Assembly (NCBI RefSeq): GCF_032463525.1 | Contig: NZ_CP135971.1 | Span: 4,900,501-4,964,500 of the forward strand | Length of the DNA: 64,000 nt | Direction: 5' to 3' | Origin: Pseudomonas sp. DTU_2021_1001937_2_SI_NGA_ILE_001 | GTDB lineage: Bacteria > Pseudomonadota > Gammaproteobacteria > Pseudomonadales > Pseudomonadaceae | Shown: piece by piece, positions 9,087-17,878 of the stretch | How positions within the stretch are numbered: the first letter of the stretch is position 1 | How the letters are laid out: the number at the start of each line of letters is the position of its first letter | Program-made: the position numbers and the translations under genes | The notes under the pieces: generated by a model | Told to the model about the DNA's origin: nothing | The model's database searches: none | Seen by the model: the letters and a program-made list of their open reading frames with translations, nothing else

Positions 9087-10246
9087 GGCTGCACCGTGGC
9101 TTGCACCACGCCGCTGTTCTGGCTGGGTGCTGGCGAGGCGTCGACCCGGGTGCCGGCCTTGAGCCGCGACTGGCCGTCCTCGACCAGCTGGTCGCCGGCG
9201 CTGGCGCCGCTGATCAGGGTCATGTCGCTGTTCTGGTACAGCACCTTGACCGGAACCACCTCGGCCTTGCCGTCACGGATGCGGAACACATAGTGCTGCT
9301 CCAGCCCGCGCTGCACGACTTGCGGCGGCACCTTCAGGGCATCGCGCTCGATACCGGTCTGGATTTTCACGGTCACCAGCTGGCCGGGCCACAGTGCCTG
9401 GCGCGGGTTGTCGAAACGTGCCTTGGCGCGGATGGTGCCGCTGCCGGCCGACACCTGGTTGTCGATCAGGCTCAGTCGGCCGCTGCCCAGCAGCGTGCCG
9501 TTCATGTCATCGCCCAGCCAGGCCTGCACCGGCGCTTGCTCGGGCTGCGCCAGCAGACCCTGCAGGGTCGGCAGCATCTGCTGCGGCAGGGAGAATTCCA
9601 CGGCGACCGGGTCGATCTGGGTCACCGAAAACAGCCCGTTGGCATCGCTGACGCGCAGGAAGTTGCCTTCATCGACGTTGCGGATACCGACCCGGCCGGT
9701 GACCGGCGAAAGGATGCGGGTGTAGGACAACTGCACCTGGGCCGCTTCCAGGGTGGCCTTGTTGGCCTGCACCGTGGCTTCGAGCTGCAGCACCTGGGCC
9801 TGTTGCTGGTCGAGGGTCTGCCGGGAAATGCCGTTGTCGCGGCTCAGGTCGCGATAGCGCTTGAGGTCCAGACGCGCGACGTCCAGCTGCGCCTGGCTCT
9901 GCGCCATCTGGGCCTTGGCCTGTTCAACGGCGGCGCGGATGGCGCGGTCGTCGAGGGTGGCGAGGAGGTCGCCGGCCTTGACCTGCTGGCCTTCCTTGAC
10001 CTGCACCTTGGTGAGAATGCCGTCCACCTGCGGGCGAATCACCACGCTCTGCAGCGACTGCACGGTGCCGATACCCGTGACGAACAGGGGCACATCGGCG
10101 CTTTGCAGGCTGATGACCTTGACCGGCACCGGGGCCGGCGGCTGCTTGGGCGTGGCGGCCGGGCGGGTCAGCCACCAGGCGCTGGCGCCGATGGCAAGCA
10201 GGGCCGTGAGGGCCAGTACGGTGCGGGTCGATCTGTGCATGGGCAA
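9083..10246 (-). CDS. RND membrane-fusion (periplasmic adaptor) protein
   Basis: This 387-residue adaptor has an N-terminal membrane anchor (VLALTALLAIGASAWWL). A first lipoyl half follows (VVIRPQVDGILTKVQVKEGQQVKAGDLLATLDD), then a helical hairpin with AQAQMAQSQAQLDVARLDL, a second lipoyl half (LSYTRILSPVTGRVGIRNVDEGNFL) and beta-barrel segments. It bridges the permease to an outer-membrane channel. It is the first gene of the minus-strand operon that runs to 3928. The 409-bp gap upstream (10247-10655) separates it from the divergent fimbrial operon. Confidence 0.9.
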   Translation of the reverse strand: MPMHRSTRTVLALTALLAIGASAWWLTRPAATPKQPPAPVPVKVISLQSADVPLFVTGIGTVQSLQSVVIRPQVDGILTKVQVKEGQQVKAGDLLATLDDRAIRAAVEQAKAQMAQSQAQLDVARLDLKRYRDLSRDNGISRQTLDQQQAQVLQLEATVQANKATLEAAQVQLSYTRILSPVTGRVGIRNVDEGNFLRVSDANGLFSVTQIDPVAVEFSLPQQMLPTLQGLLAQPEQAPVQAWLGDDMNGTLLGSGRLSLIDNQVSAGSGTIRAKARFDNPRQALWPGQLVTVKIQTGIERDALKVPPQVVQRGLEQHYVFRIRDGKAEVVPVKVLYQNSDMTLISGASAGDQLVEDGQSRLKAGTRVDASPAPSQNSGVVQATVQP

Positions 10247-10655
10247 TGGGCGTCGGGATGGCGGTGGGCGGGTGGCAGGAAGCTGTCTTCTTATAGCCTG
10301 CCGACCGGGTCAGCAGACTGACGCCTGGCTGTCAGGATTGTCAGAAAAGTCGCGACAGGCATTCTGACGTTTTTCTTCACCCAGAAAGTTCGGCACAGGC
10401 CTGGGTTTCTTGAGTCGCTGTGCATCGACGCATGAAAGCCTGGCTTGAAGTTTATGTCGGACACTTTCGGTGTGAGCGGCGGTTTATGGCGCCTGCAAAC
10501 AGGTTGCGTTTTTTCTTACAGAAACGGATTTCAGCTTGTAGGGAATGTTCTTTCCTTGTGTGCGTAATGGCCTGACAGCGGGTAAGTCGAGCCGAGCCTA
10601 TAGTGCTCGCCGTCCTCTAGGGGCAATCCGGAATAACACAAGGAACGTTGTTAGC
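10247..10655. other. Intergenic region between divergent RND and fimbrial operons
   Basis: No coding sequence is supported. The region must hold the promoters of both operons. A TATAGT box (10599-10604) lies 52 bp before the pilin ATG but lacks a good -35. The segment 10480-10560 is richer in A and T. A ribosome site AGGAA (10641-10645) precedes the pilin start. I see no clear operator. Confidence 0.5.
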
Positions 10656-11240
10656 ATGAAAAAACTGTCTCTGACCATGACCGTACTGGGCACCCTGGCA
10701 ATGGGCCTGATGGGTACTGCCCAAGCCGCCAACAACGGCAAGCTGATCTTCAATGGCACCCTCACCAACATGACCTGCGACGTGGGCGCCGGCAGCGGCG
10801 TCAGCCCGGGCAGCAACCCTGGTGAAATCAACGTCGACCTGGGCAATGTTTCGTTCGCGGACATCGGCCTGTCGAGCGAAAGCAAGCTGCAGACCGCAAC
10901 GCCCATTCAACTGCTGGTCAACTGCAGTGCCGGAGCGGCGCAATACAACACCGTGAAGATGCGCTTCGCCGCCCGTAACGGCAGCGGCCTGGACAACAAC
11001 GACCAGAGCCTGCTGCGCACCACTGGCGCCGCCGATGGCGTGGGCATCGGCCTGATCAACGCCTCGAACGTCCTGATGGACCTGTCGGGCAGTGAAACCA
11101 TCGACAAGCCGCTGATCAAAGACGGTGCTGGCGGTGCTACCGCCCAGCTGGATTTCGGTGCGGTCTATGTGCTCAACGGTACGGCGACCAACCCAGGCAA
11201 CGCCGATGGCTTCATGCCGTTCGTGATGGATTACGAGTGA
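10656..11240 (+). CDS. Fimbrial major subunit (type 1 pilin family)
   Basis: The protein has 194 residues with a classical signal peptide ending MGTAQA-AN at ~24. The mature part has the FimA/PapA pattern: GKLIFNGTLTNMTC near the N-terminus, a second Cys (LLVNCSAG) to form the Ig-fold disulfide, and a C-terminal beta strand GFMPFVMDYE used for chaperone and subunit donor-strand exchange. The reading frame is open 111 bases further upstream, but only the ATG at 10656 gives a signal peptide. It is the first gene of a five-gene chaperone-usher operon. A strong hairpin just after its stop probably sets pilin excess. Confidence 0.9.
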   Translation: MKKLSLTMTVLGTLAMGLMGTAQAANNGKLIFNGTLTNMTCDVGAGSGVSPGSNPGEINVDLGNVSFADIGLSSESKLQTATPIQLLVNCSAGAAQYNTVKMRFAARNGSGLDNNDQSLLRTTGAADGVGIGLINASNVLMDLSGSETIDKPLIKDGAGGATAQLDFGAVYVLNGTATNPGNADGFMPFVMDYE

Positions 11241-11247
11241 TGCCGAC

Positions 11248-11273
11248 GGCAGGGCGAAGCACTTCGCCCTGCC
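11248..11273 (+). terminator. Strong hairpin after the pilin gene (attenuator or mRNA-stabilising stem)
   Basis: A perfect 12-bp stem, GGCAGGGCGAAG with CTTCGCCCTGCC and a 2-base loop, starts 7 bases past the pilin stop and lies 27 bp before the chaperone gene. No T run follows. It is more likely a partial terminator or a 3' protector of pilin mRNA than a full stop. Confidence 0.7.
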
Positions 11274-11300
11274 GCTTTCCAAGCCGAGGCGTTAGCCAGC

Positions 11301-12050
11301 ATGTTCTTTTCCTTCATTCGTCATGCGCTGTGCGTGGTGTGCCTGCTCGGCATTTGCACGGCGCAGGCAGGCATCGTGATCAATACCACCCGTGTGATCT
11401 ACCCGGCCGAAGACCGCGAGGTCAGCTTCGGGGTTTACAACAATGGCAGCGGGGAAATCCTCTTGCAGTCCTGGCTGGAACCCTATGGCCTTTCTGCCGA
11501 AGCGCCGCAGGGTGCGCTTGCGGACTTGCCATTCATCATGACCCCCGCACTGGCGCGCCTGGGCGCAGATGGCAAGCAACTGGTGCGCATCATCCATGCC
11601 GGGCGAGGGCTGCCCGCCGACCGCGAGTCGGTGTTCTGGATCAACGTTCAGGAAATTCCCCAGGTCGCGCGGGAAAACACCCTGCAGATCGCTGTGCGCC
11701 AGCGCATCAAGCTGTTCTTCCGCCCTCGGGAGCTGCCCGGTGATCCGGCGCGGGCGGCGGGCCAGTTGCAGTGGCGGCTGTTGCAGGGGGATCGCCTGGA
11801 AGTGTTCAACCCCGGGCCTTATCACGTGTCGATGCTGGGCATCGTGGTTCGCCAGGCAGAGCGGGAGCTGGCCAGGCATGAGAGCCGGATGATCGCGCCG
11901 CAGCAGCGCTGGCAGGTGTCGTTGAAGCCACGCAGCGGATCGGCTGCGCTGGACTTGAGCTTCATCGCCATCAACGACTTCGGCGGGCAGGAGCCCTATG
12001 CGGCCAGGTTGCAGGGCGATGCCCTGGCGCAGGCCGGCAAGGTCCCCTGA
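11301..12050 (+). CDS. Periplasmic fimbrial chaperone (PapD family), first copy
   Basis: The protein has 249 residues with a signal peptide (LCVVCLLGICTAQAG). The PapD-like first domain contains RVIYPAEDREVSFGVYN, QSWLEP, PFIMTPALARLGADGKQLVRI and VFWINVQEIP. The hallmark QRIKLFFRPRELPGDP leads into the second Ig domain. It would bind pilins at the inner face and cap their groove. It is the second gene of the operon. The usher does not follow immediately: a 261-bp gap with a REP pair intervenes. Confidence 0.92.
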   Translation: MFFSFIRHALCVVCLLGICTAQAGIVINTTRVIYPAEDREVSFGVYNNGSGEILLQSWLEPYGLSAEAPQGALADLPFIMTPALARLGADGKQLVRIIHAGRGLPADRESVFWINVQEIPQVARENTLQIAVRQRIKLFFRPRELPGDPARAAGQLQWRLLQGDRLEVFNPGPYHVSMLGIVVRQAERELARHESRMIAPQQRWQVSLKPRSGSAALDLSFIAINDFGGQEPYAARLQGDALAQAGKVP

Positions 12051-12106
12051 GGCGCGCCCAGCTCAATACCGAAGGGTGAGGACCCGTAGAAGCGGCTTCA
12101 GGCCCA

Positions 12107-12195
12107 GTAGGAGCGGCTTTAGCCGCGAAAGCGCGAGGAAATTCACTGCATCTGCTGTGAACAGGCGGTCGCTTCGCGGCTGAAGCCGCTCCTAC
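12107..12195. repeat. Inverted pair of REP elements (BIME-like) inside the fimbrial operon
   Basis: The left element GTAGGAGCGGCTTTAGCCGCG (12107 on) and the right element ending CGCGGCTGAAGCCGCTCCTAC (to 12195) are near-perfect inverted copies about 36 bp apart. Each has its own small stem (GCGGCTTTAGCCGC). They match the GGAGCGG...CCGCTCC style of Pseudomonas putida extragenic palindromes. A third half-copy, AGAAGCGGCTTCAGGC, lies at ~12088-12103. REP pairs can stall exonucleases or terminate some transcription. Confidence 0.85.
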
Positions 12196-12311
12196 CCGGT
12201 CCAATCGAATGGTATTGCGGCTAGGCCGCGCCCACAGACCGATCGAATTTTCATGCAGCGGGGCAAGGATGCCGCGAGGCACCCGCTACCCGAATAGAGT
12301 GAACACAGCTA

Positions 12312-14888
12312 ATGGAATGGCTCACACAGAACAATAAGGGAACCAACGCCCGGCTGTTGCGTTGGCCGGGCAGACGCCTGGCCAGGTCGCTGGCCAGGCT
12401 GTCCGTCAAGCGCCGTTCGTTGCGCGTCGGAATGGGCCTGGGGCTGAGCGTTTCGTTCAGTGCCCTGGCCGACCCCGCGCAGGATCAGAGCCCTGCGCGG
12501 GCGCCACGCTTCAACACCGCTTTTATCCAGGGCAGCAGCCAGCCACCGGACCTGGAGGAATTCCTGCGTTCCAGTACGGTGTTACCGGGCACCTACCGGG
12601 TCGACATTCTGGTCAATCGGGCGCTGAGCGGGCGCCGCGACGTCGACTTCCTGCGCAACCCGCGCAGCGGGCAGGTCGAGCCCTGCCTGAGCCTGGAAGT
12701 GCTCCGCGAGCTTGGCCTGGATGTACAAAAGTTGCCGGCTGACGACGCATCGGGCCAGGCCTGTTATGACCTGGCGGGGCAGGTCGAGTTTGCCCGGGTC
12801 GACTACCAGCCCGGCTCGTTGCGGCTGAACATCAGCGTGCCGCAGGCGCTGATGGCACGCAGTGCGCGGGGCTACGTGTCACCGCAACTGTGGGATGAAG
12901 GCGCGGCCGCCGGCTTCGTCAATTACAGCTACAACGCCACACGCCGCCGCGCTCGCGGGCAGACCGGCGAGCAGCACTACCTGGGCTTGCGCAACGGCGT
13001 GAACCTCGGGGCGTGGCGCCTGCGCAACGAGTCGTCACTGACTCAGGGCGACGCGCAGCCGTACCGCTTTCGCAGCAATCGCACCTTCGCGCAGCGCGAT
13101 ATCACCGCGCTTAAGGGCCAGCTCACCCTCGGCGAAACCTTCAGTGACGGGCAGATCTTCGACAGCGTGCGCTTTCGCGGCGCGGCACTGGTCTCCGACG
13201 ATGCCATGCTGCCGGACAGCGAACGCTTGTACGCCCCGGTGGTGCGTGGTGTTGCACAGAGCAACGCCACGGTGGAAGTGCGCCAGAACGGCTTCCTGCT
13301 GTTCAGCGGCAACGTCTCGCCCGGCCCGTTCGAGATCACCGACATCTACCCCAGTGGTTCCAATGGTGACCTGGAGGTCACGGTGATCGAGGCCGATGGC
13401 CAGCAACGGCGTTTCATCCAGGCCTATGCCTCGCTGCCGGTCATGGTGCCGGCCGGCACCTGGCGCTACAGCCTCAATGCCGGGCAGGTCGACGACTATG
13501 CCGGGACGGCGGCGCCGAATTACCTGGCGGGTGCGTGGATCTACGGGCTGGGGGAGGCGCTTACCGGTTATGGCGGCGTGCAGTGGGCCGAGGACTACCA
13601 GGCGGCCAACCTCGGCGCCGGGTTCGGCACCGCGCTGGGCGCGCTGTCTGCCGACCTGACTCGTTCCAGCAGCCGTCTGCAGGGTCGCCAGCGCAGCGGC
13701 CAGAGCCTGCGCCTGCGCTACGCCAATACCCTGGACATCACCCGCACCACCCTCGCGGTTGCGGGCTATCGCTATTCCACCGAGCAGTACCGCAGCCTGG
13801 GCCAGCATGTCGAGGAGCTGGACAGTCGCACCGCCGTCATCCCGACCGGCCGTGCCCGTGACCGGCTGGAACTCAACCTGACCCAGGCATTGCCTGATAT
13901 CGCCGCCAGCCTGAGCCTGACCGCTTCGGAGCAACGCTACTGGAACCTGCCAGGCAAGACCCGGCAGCTGTACCTGGCCTGGAATTCGTCCTGGCGCACG
14001 CTGAGCTACAGCCTGTCGCTGGAGCGCAACCAGTCGTGGAGCCGGTTGGGTGAAGCACTGACCGATAACCGTGTCGCGCTGAGTGTGACCCTGCCGCTGG
14101 GCGACACCGCCCGTGCCTCACGTCTGTCGCTGAACGCGGTGCGTGACAGCCGTGGGGAATCCAACTTGCAGGCCGGCCTGAATGGCCAGGTGCTGGATGA
14201 CCGGGACAGCTTTTATTCGGTCCAGGGCGGTCACGACAGTCGCTCGGGCAGTTTCGGTTCGGGCAAGCTCAGTACCCTGGCCCGTTTCGGGCGCTTCGAG
14301 GCAGGCTACAGCCAGGGCCGCGATTACCAGAGCCTGGCGCTGGGAGCCGCCGGCTCGGTGGTGGTGCACGGCGGTGGTATCAACTTCGGCCAGACCCTGG
14401 GCGAGACCTTTGCGCTGGTCGAGGTCCCCGGCGTGCGCGGTGCCAGCCTGGCGTCATCCCGGCAAGTGGAGACCGCCGCCAATGGCTACGCGGTATTGCC
14501 TTATGCCCAGCCTTATCGCACCAACTGGGTCAGCCTCGACACCCGGCAACTGGGCGCCGATGTCGAGCTGGATAACGCCATTGCCCAACTGGTGCCGCGT
14601 CGCGGTGCCATGCCGGTGGTGCGTTTCCAGGCCTCGGTCGGGCGGCGGGTGCAGTTCGAGCTGCTGCGCGCGGATGGTTCGCCATTGCCCCTAGGTGCCA
14701 GCGTGGAGGACGGGCAGGGCAAGGTGTTGGCCAGCGTCGACCCGACCAGCCAGGCCCTGGTGTTGGTCGAGCAGGACAGTGGCCGCCTGACGCTGCGCTG
14801 GTCGGAGCAGCGTTGCAGCGCACCCTTCCAGCTACCTCCACGTGAGGCGGGGCGGGCCTATGACCGGCTCAAGGTGGTGTGCCAATGA
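12312..14888 (+). CDS. Outer-membrane fimbrial usher (FimD/PapC family)
   Basis: This 858-residue usher is in the normal family range. A long basic N-terminus precedes a hydrophobic signal core (GMGLGLSVSFSALA). The N-terminal chaperone-binding domain starts at FNTAFIQGSS and contains PGTYRVDILVN. The family signature RGVAQSNATVEVRQNGF and the plug/beta-barrel region lead to a C-terminal domain with CSAPFQLPP near the end. It exports and assembles the pilins. The ATG at 12312 lacks an obvious Shine-Dalgarno site; a later start near the signal core is possible. It shares ATGA with the next gene. Confidence 0.92.
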   Translation: MEWLTQNNKGTNARLLRWPGRRLARSLARLSVKRRSLRVGMGLGLSVSFSALADPAQDQSPARAPRFNTAFIQGSSQPPDLEEFLRSSTVLPGTYRVDILVNRALSGRRDVDFLRNPRSGQVEPCLSLEVLRELGLDVQKLPADDASGQACYDLAGQVEFARVDYQPGSLRLNISVPQALMARSARGYVSPQLWDEGAAAGFVNYSYNATRRRARGQTGEQHYLGLRNGVNLGAWRLRNESSLTQGDAQPYRFRSNRTFAQRDITALKGQLTLGETFSDGQIFDSVRFRGAALVSDDAMLPDSERLYAPVVRGVAQSNATVEVRQNGFLLFSGNVSPGPFEITDIYPSGSNGDLEVTVIEADGQQRRFIQAYASLPVMVPAGTWRYSLNAGQVDDYAGTAAPNYLAGAWIYGLGEALTGYGGVQWAEDYQAANLGAGFGTALGALSADLTRSSSRLQGRQRSGQSLRLRYANTLDITRTTLAVAGYRYSTEQYRSLGQHVEELDSRTAVIPTGRARDRLELNLTQALPDIAASLSLTASEQRYWNLPGKTRQLYLAWNSSWRTLSYSLSLERNQSWSRLGEALTDNRVALSVTLPLGDTARASRLSLNAVRDSRGESNLQAGLNGQVLDDRDSFYSVQGGHDSRSGSFGSGKLSTLARFGRFEAGYSQGRDYQSLALGAAGSVVVHGGGINFGQTLGETFALVEVPGVRGASLASSRQVETAANGYAVLPYAQPYRTNWVSLDTRQLGADVELDNAIAQLVPRRGAMPVVRFQASVGRRVQFELLRADGSPLPLGASVEDGQGKVLASVDPTSQALVLVEQDSGRLTLRWSEQRCSAPFQLPPREAGRAYDRLKVVCQ

Positions 14889-15640
14889 CGGCCCGCCGAC
14901 ACTGGCCGTGGCTGCTGCTGGTGATGGTCTGCGAGGTGCAGGCCGCGCTTTCGCTGGGTGGTACGCGGCTGATTCTGGTCGGCCGCGAGGCAAGCCTCGA
15001 GCTGCACAATGCGGCGAATCGCGAAGCCTTGGTACAGGCCTGGCTGACGCCTGCCACTGACGATCAGGCCCCCGGCGGCGCCGACCCGCAGCCGGCCTTG
15101 CCATTCGTGGTGACTCCGGCCTTGGTCCGCCTGCCGGCCCATGGTCGGCAACTGTTGCGCGTGCTGTACCACGGCCAAGGCATGCCGACAGGGCGTGAGT
15201 CGTTATTGCACTTGTACGTGCTCGAGGTTCCTCGACGGGGGGAGGCCGCGCAGCAGCTGAGCATTGCCGTGCGCCAGCGCATCAACCTGTTCTATCGCCC
15301 GCCCGGCTTGCCGGGCGATCCGGCCGCGGCGGTCACCGGGCTGCGCTGGTCGTGGCGCCAGGCCGGGGACGGTCCCAGGCGCCTGCGAGTGGATAACCCG
15401 ACGGCCTTCCACGTGGTCTTGCTCGACCTGAAGGCTGGCAGCCAATTGCTGCAGTCTCATCGGTTGCTGGCGCCAGGCCAGACCGCCGAATGGACTGCCA
15501 GTGGGCCGGCGACGCGTCGCCTATCGTTCAGGTCGCTCACCGACTACGGCGGCCAGCGCAGCTATTGCGTACGTTTGACCGAACAGGTGCCTGCCATGCC
15601 GCGCCTGTCGAATTCTCCCTCTTTCATGGACGACTGCTGA
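14885..15640 (+). CDS. Second periplasmic fimbrial chaperone (PapD family)
   Basis: The protein has 251 residues with a signal peptide (WLLLVMVCEVQAA). PapD landmarks are ALSLGGTRLILVGREASLEL, ALVQAWL, PFVVTPALVRLPAHGRQLLRVLY, LHLYVLEVP and QRINLFYRPPGLPGDP. It is clearly divergent from the first chaperone. The ATG at 14885 overlaps the usher stop by 4 bp, and its own stop overlaps the adhesin ATG by one base, so translation is coupled. The position beside the adhesin suggests a chaperone dedicated to the tip subunit, as in CupB-type operons (inference). Confidence 0.9.
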   Translation: MTARRHWPWLLLVMVCEVQAALSLGGTRLILVGREASLELHNAANREALVQAWLTPATDDQAPGGADPQPALPFVVTPALVRLPAHGRQLLRVLYHGQGMPTGRESLLHLYVLEVPRRGEAAQQLSIAVRQRINLFYRPPGLPGDPAAAVTGLRWSWRQAGDGPRRLRVDNPTAFHVVLLDLKAGSQLLQSHRLLAPGQTAEWTASGPATRRLSFRSLTDYGGQRSYCVRLTEQVPAMPRLSNSPSFMDDC

Positions 15641-16635
15641 TGATCGGTTTCCTGTTTTCCCGCAGGCCGCTGCGTGCCGTGCTGCTGATGTTGTTGTTCA
15701 ATCCCGCCCATGCCCTGGCCATGCTCTGCACGCTGCAAGGCACCAGCGACACCCAGGTGCGCGGCGACCTGGGCAGTCGCGTGGCCATTCCGGAGACCCT
15801 GGCCGATGGCGAGGTGGTGTGGCGCTCCGAGCGCTACAGCCTGATGGTCGAATGTGCCCGGGAAGGGCAGCAGGCCGTGGCGCAGGACGTGTTTCTGCAC
15901 CTCAACCCAGACCGCCTGGAGATCGGCCAGGGCATCCGCATGGGGGTGAACCTGGACGGGGGTGATCATTTCTCTGGGCGTATCGCCACCGGCCAGCAGA
16001 TACCGGTTTGCCATGAGGGCGATTCGAACATCGGCGCCTGCCCACGGGTGCGTTTCAACCTGGGCTTTTCGCTGTTCATCCAGAAGTTCGGCGCGGTGCC
16101 GCCTTCAGGCGTGCCCGTGGATGTCCCCGACTATCGGGTCTTCGAACTCAATGGCGAGAGCAGCGCGCCGGCCGGTAGGCCTGGCAGCCTGAGCTACGTG
16201 CTGGATAACCTCACGGGCCTGCGCTTCGTGGCCTGCGACGCCCAATTGCAGGTCTTTCCGGAAGTCCTGGAGTTCGGTGCCCTGCCGATTCGCCAGGTGG
16301 TGGTCGGCAAGGTCTTCGAGCGCCGCCCGTTCACCTTGCAGACACAGCGCAGTTGCGATTCACCGTTCAGCCTGGACGCGCGGTTTCGCCCAGTAACGGG
16401 TCAGGTGGTGGATAACCTGCTGGTTCCGGCGAACAACGCTTCGTTGGGCATTCGTCTGGTGCGCGCCGCCGACGCCCTGCCTCTGGGCTACAACCAGCTG
16501 TTTCATCTGGCTGATCTGCTGGGAGAAGTGCCAAGCCAGACCACCGAGTTCAACGCCGAACTGGTCTGGCAGAGCACCCGGCCGATCGCGGGGCCCTTTG
16601 CGGCGGAAGTGATGATCGACCTGTTCTACAAGTGA
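15640..16635 (+). CDS. Two-domain fimbrial tip adhesin-like protein
   Basis: The 331-residue protein carries a signal peptide (AVLLMLLFNPAHALA). Residues ~30-185 form a Cys-containing putative receptor-binding domain. The C-terminal ~130 residues look like a pilin domain (LPIRQVVVGKVFERRPFTLQTQRSC, then NASLGIRLVR, ending VMIDLFYK with the alternating donor strand). This fits an adhesin placed last in a chaperone-usher operon. Ligand unknown. The frame is open upstream to 15490, but only the ATG at 15640 gives a signal peptide. It converges on the YkgJ-type gene, with one base between the two stops. Confidence 0.82.
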   Translation: MIGFLFSRRPLRAVLLMLLFNPAHALAMLCTLQGTSDTQVRGDLGSRVAIPETLADGEVVWRSERYSLMVECAREGQQAVAQDVFLHLNPDRLEIGQGIRMGVNLDGGDHFSGRIATGQQIPVCHEGDSNIGACPRVRFNLGFSLFIQKFGAVPPSGVPVDVPDYRVFELNGESSAPAGRPGSLSYVLDNLTGLRFVACDAQLQVFPEVLEFGALPIRQVVVGKVFERRPFTLQTQRSCDSPFSLDARFRPVTGQVVDNLLVPANNASLGIRLVRAADALPLGYNQLFHLADLLGEVPSQTTEFNAELVWQSTRPIAGPFAAEVMIDLFYK

Positions 16636-16636
16636 T

Positions 16637-17374
16637 TCACGCCGCCAGCGGAATGAACAGATAGGAGGGTGCTGCCGGGTCAGCGAGACGCGCGCCGGCC
16701 TGGCGCAGGGTGTCGAGCACCTCTTCGCCGGTGACATGGAACTGCCACTGCGCGTGGGTGGTTTCATGGGGCGCCTGTTCGACCGCTTCGCGAAAGGCGG
16801 CCATGTCTGGCAGATAGGCGACGAAGCCGTTGCCTTTGAGTGCCGTGGTGTTGATGCCCAGGTATTGGCAGATTGCTTGCTTGCGGGCGATGTCATCACG
16901 ATCGGCCTGTCGCGAGGCTTCGATCAGCGCTTGCAGCTGCGGGTCGGCCAGTTGATTGCCGACGATCAGTTCCGGCCCCTGCTCCCAGGCGTGCGGGGGA
17001 CAGTCTTTGGCCTCTGGCCGCAGCGGAATGTGTGGGTTGATCTCCATCGGGTAGATGCGGCACACCAAAGGACGGCGCTCGTAGATGCGGCACAGCTTCT
17101 GCGCGTCAAGATTCCGGCAAGGCCCGACGTTATAGGCGGCGAAGGTGATCGCCACGTGCGCCTGTGCCGTACCGCTGCCGACCTTGATCGAGCGCCGGGT
17201 GGCATGCAGCCATTGCTCCTGCGGCAGGCCGTAGCCGTTATCCAGGAAAGCCTCGGTCAGCACGATCAAGGCGCCGCCGTCTGCCGCCCACTGGGCCGCT
17301 TCGTCGAGGGTCAGGGGGACATGATGGTCCGTGCAGCAGTTGCCACAGCCCACGCAGGAGAACCGGGTATTCAT
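16637..17374 (-). CDS. YkgJ-family cysteine-cluster protein
   Basis: This 245-residue soluble protein starts MNTRFSCVGCGNCCTDHHVPL, giving the family's CxxCxxCC cluster at residues 7-14. Further Cys follow in GPCRNL, KLCRIYERRPLVCRIYP and KDCPP. Such proteins are thought to bind a metal or Fe-S cluster; the function is unknown. The C-terminal third (FVAYLPDMAAFREAVEQA) is less conserved. It has no operon partner on its strand and converges on the fimbrial adhesin gene. Confidence 0.82.
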   Translation of the reverse strand: MNTRFSCVGCGNCCTDHHVPLTLDEAAQWAADGGALIVLTEAFLDNGYGLPQEQWLHATRRSIKVGSGTAQAHVAITFAAYNVGPCRNLDAQKLCRIYERRPLVCRIYPMEINPHIPLRPEAKDCPPHAWEQGPELIVGNQLADPQLQALIEASRQADRDDIARKQAICQYLGINTTALKGNGFVAYLPDMAAFREAVEQAPHETTHAQWQFHVTGEEVLDTLRQAGARLADPAAPSYLFIPLAA

Positions 17375-17471
17375 CGCTTCAGGGTCATCCGCCGATCAAT
17401 GATGCAGCGGAACCGTTTCCGCCAGCGTTGTGTTTTGCCCCTGACGGACGCAAGGAGCATGCCAGACGTTT

Positions 17472-17786
17472 TCAGCGTCGCTCGATGCTGTCCCACTCGG
17501 TAACGCTGGCCTGGCCGCTTTGCCGGTGGAAGAGGCACAGCTCCGTGCCCCGGCGGTTGTTCATGTGCTTCTGCGGGTAGCGCCCTTCGAGCAGCAGGGC
17601 GTCATACCCCACCGTATCGGCAAAGCGCGCGCTGTTGCCGATGGTCTTCACATCCTTGAGCTGGCTGGCTTTCAGGCATGCCGCCTGGGCGGTCTTGTCG
17701 AGCTGCTTCCAGGACTGTGGGGTGGACGCTTGGGCCTGAGTGATACCCAGGGCCAGGCTGGCAAGCAGGAGCAAGGCGGGTTTCAT
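17472..17786 (-). CDS. Small secreted protein of unknown function
   Basis: The protein has 104 residues with a signal peptide MKPALLLLASLALGITQAQA. The mature part has two Cys (AACLKASQ and TELCLFHRQ) that could form a disulfide. The ATG at 17786 has GGAGATG upstream; the longer frame to 17840 lacks such support. The mature sequence (SWKQLDKTAQAACLKASQL, then ALLLEGRYPQKHMNN) resembles small periplasmic hypothetical proteins of Pseudomonas. I do not recognise a function. Confidence 0.7.
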   Translation of the reverse strand: MKPALLLLASLALGITQAQASTPQSWKQLDKTAQAACLKASQLKDVKTIGNSARFADTVGYDALLLEGRYPQKHMNNRRGTELCLFHRQSGQASVTEWDSIERR

Positions 17787-17878
17787 GAATGCATCTCCGG
17801 GCAAGCATGGACAGTTGCCCGCCAGGCTACACAAGGCCACGGGCGTAAGACCAGTGGCAGGTGCCTGGCGGTGTCCGG

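Noticed and set aside
7281..9293. 670-codon plus-strand frame opposite the RND permease
   Set aside because: High-GC antisense shadow of a gene with intact family motifs. The translation is Gly/His/Gln/Arg-rich without domain features. The same holds for 36651-39164, 21852-23291, 3913-5385 and 58257-60488.
5973..10246. Heavy-metal (CzcA-type) efflux system
   Set aside because: The regulators are of metal type, but the permease has the Asp-Asp and Lys pattern and overall look of the HAE-1 drug pumps, and no metal-binding Met/His-rich adaptor region is seen.
12107..12195. Fimbrial hairpins as a rho-independent terminator
   Set aside because: There are no T tracts. Two inverted copies of a GGAGCGG...CCGCTCC element fit a REP pair better.
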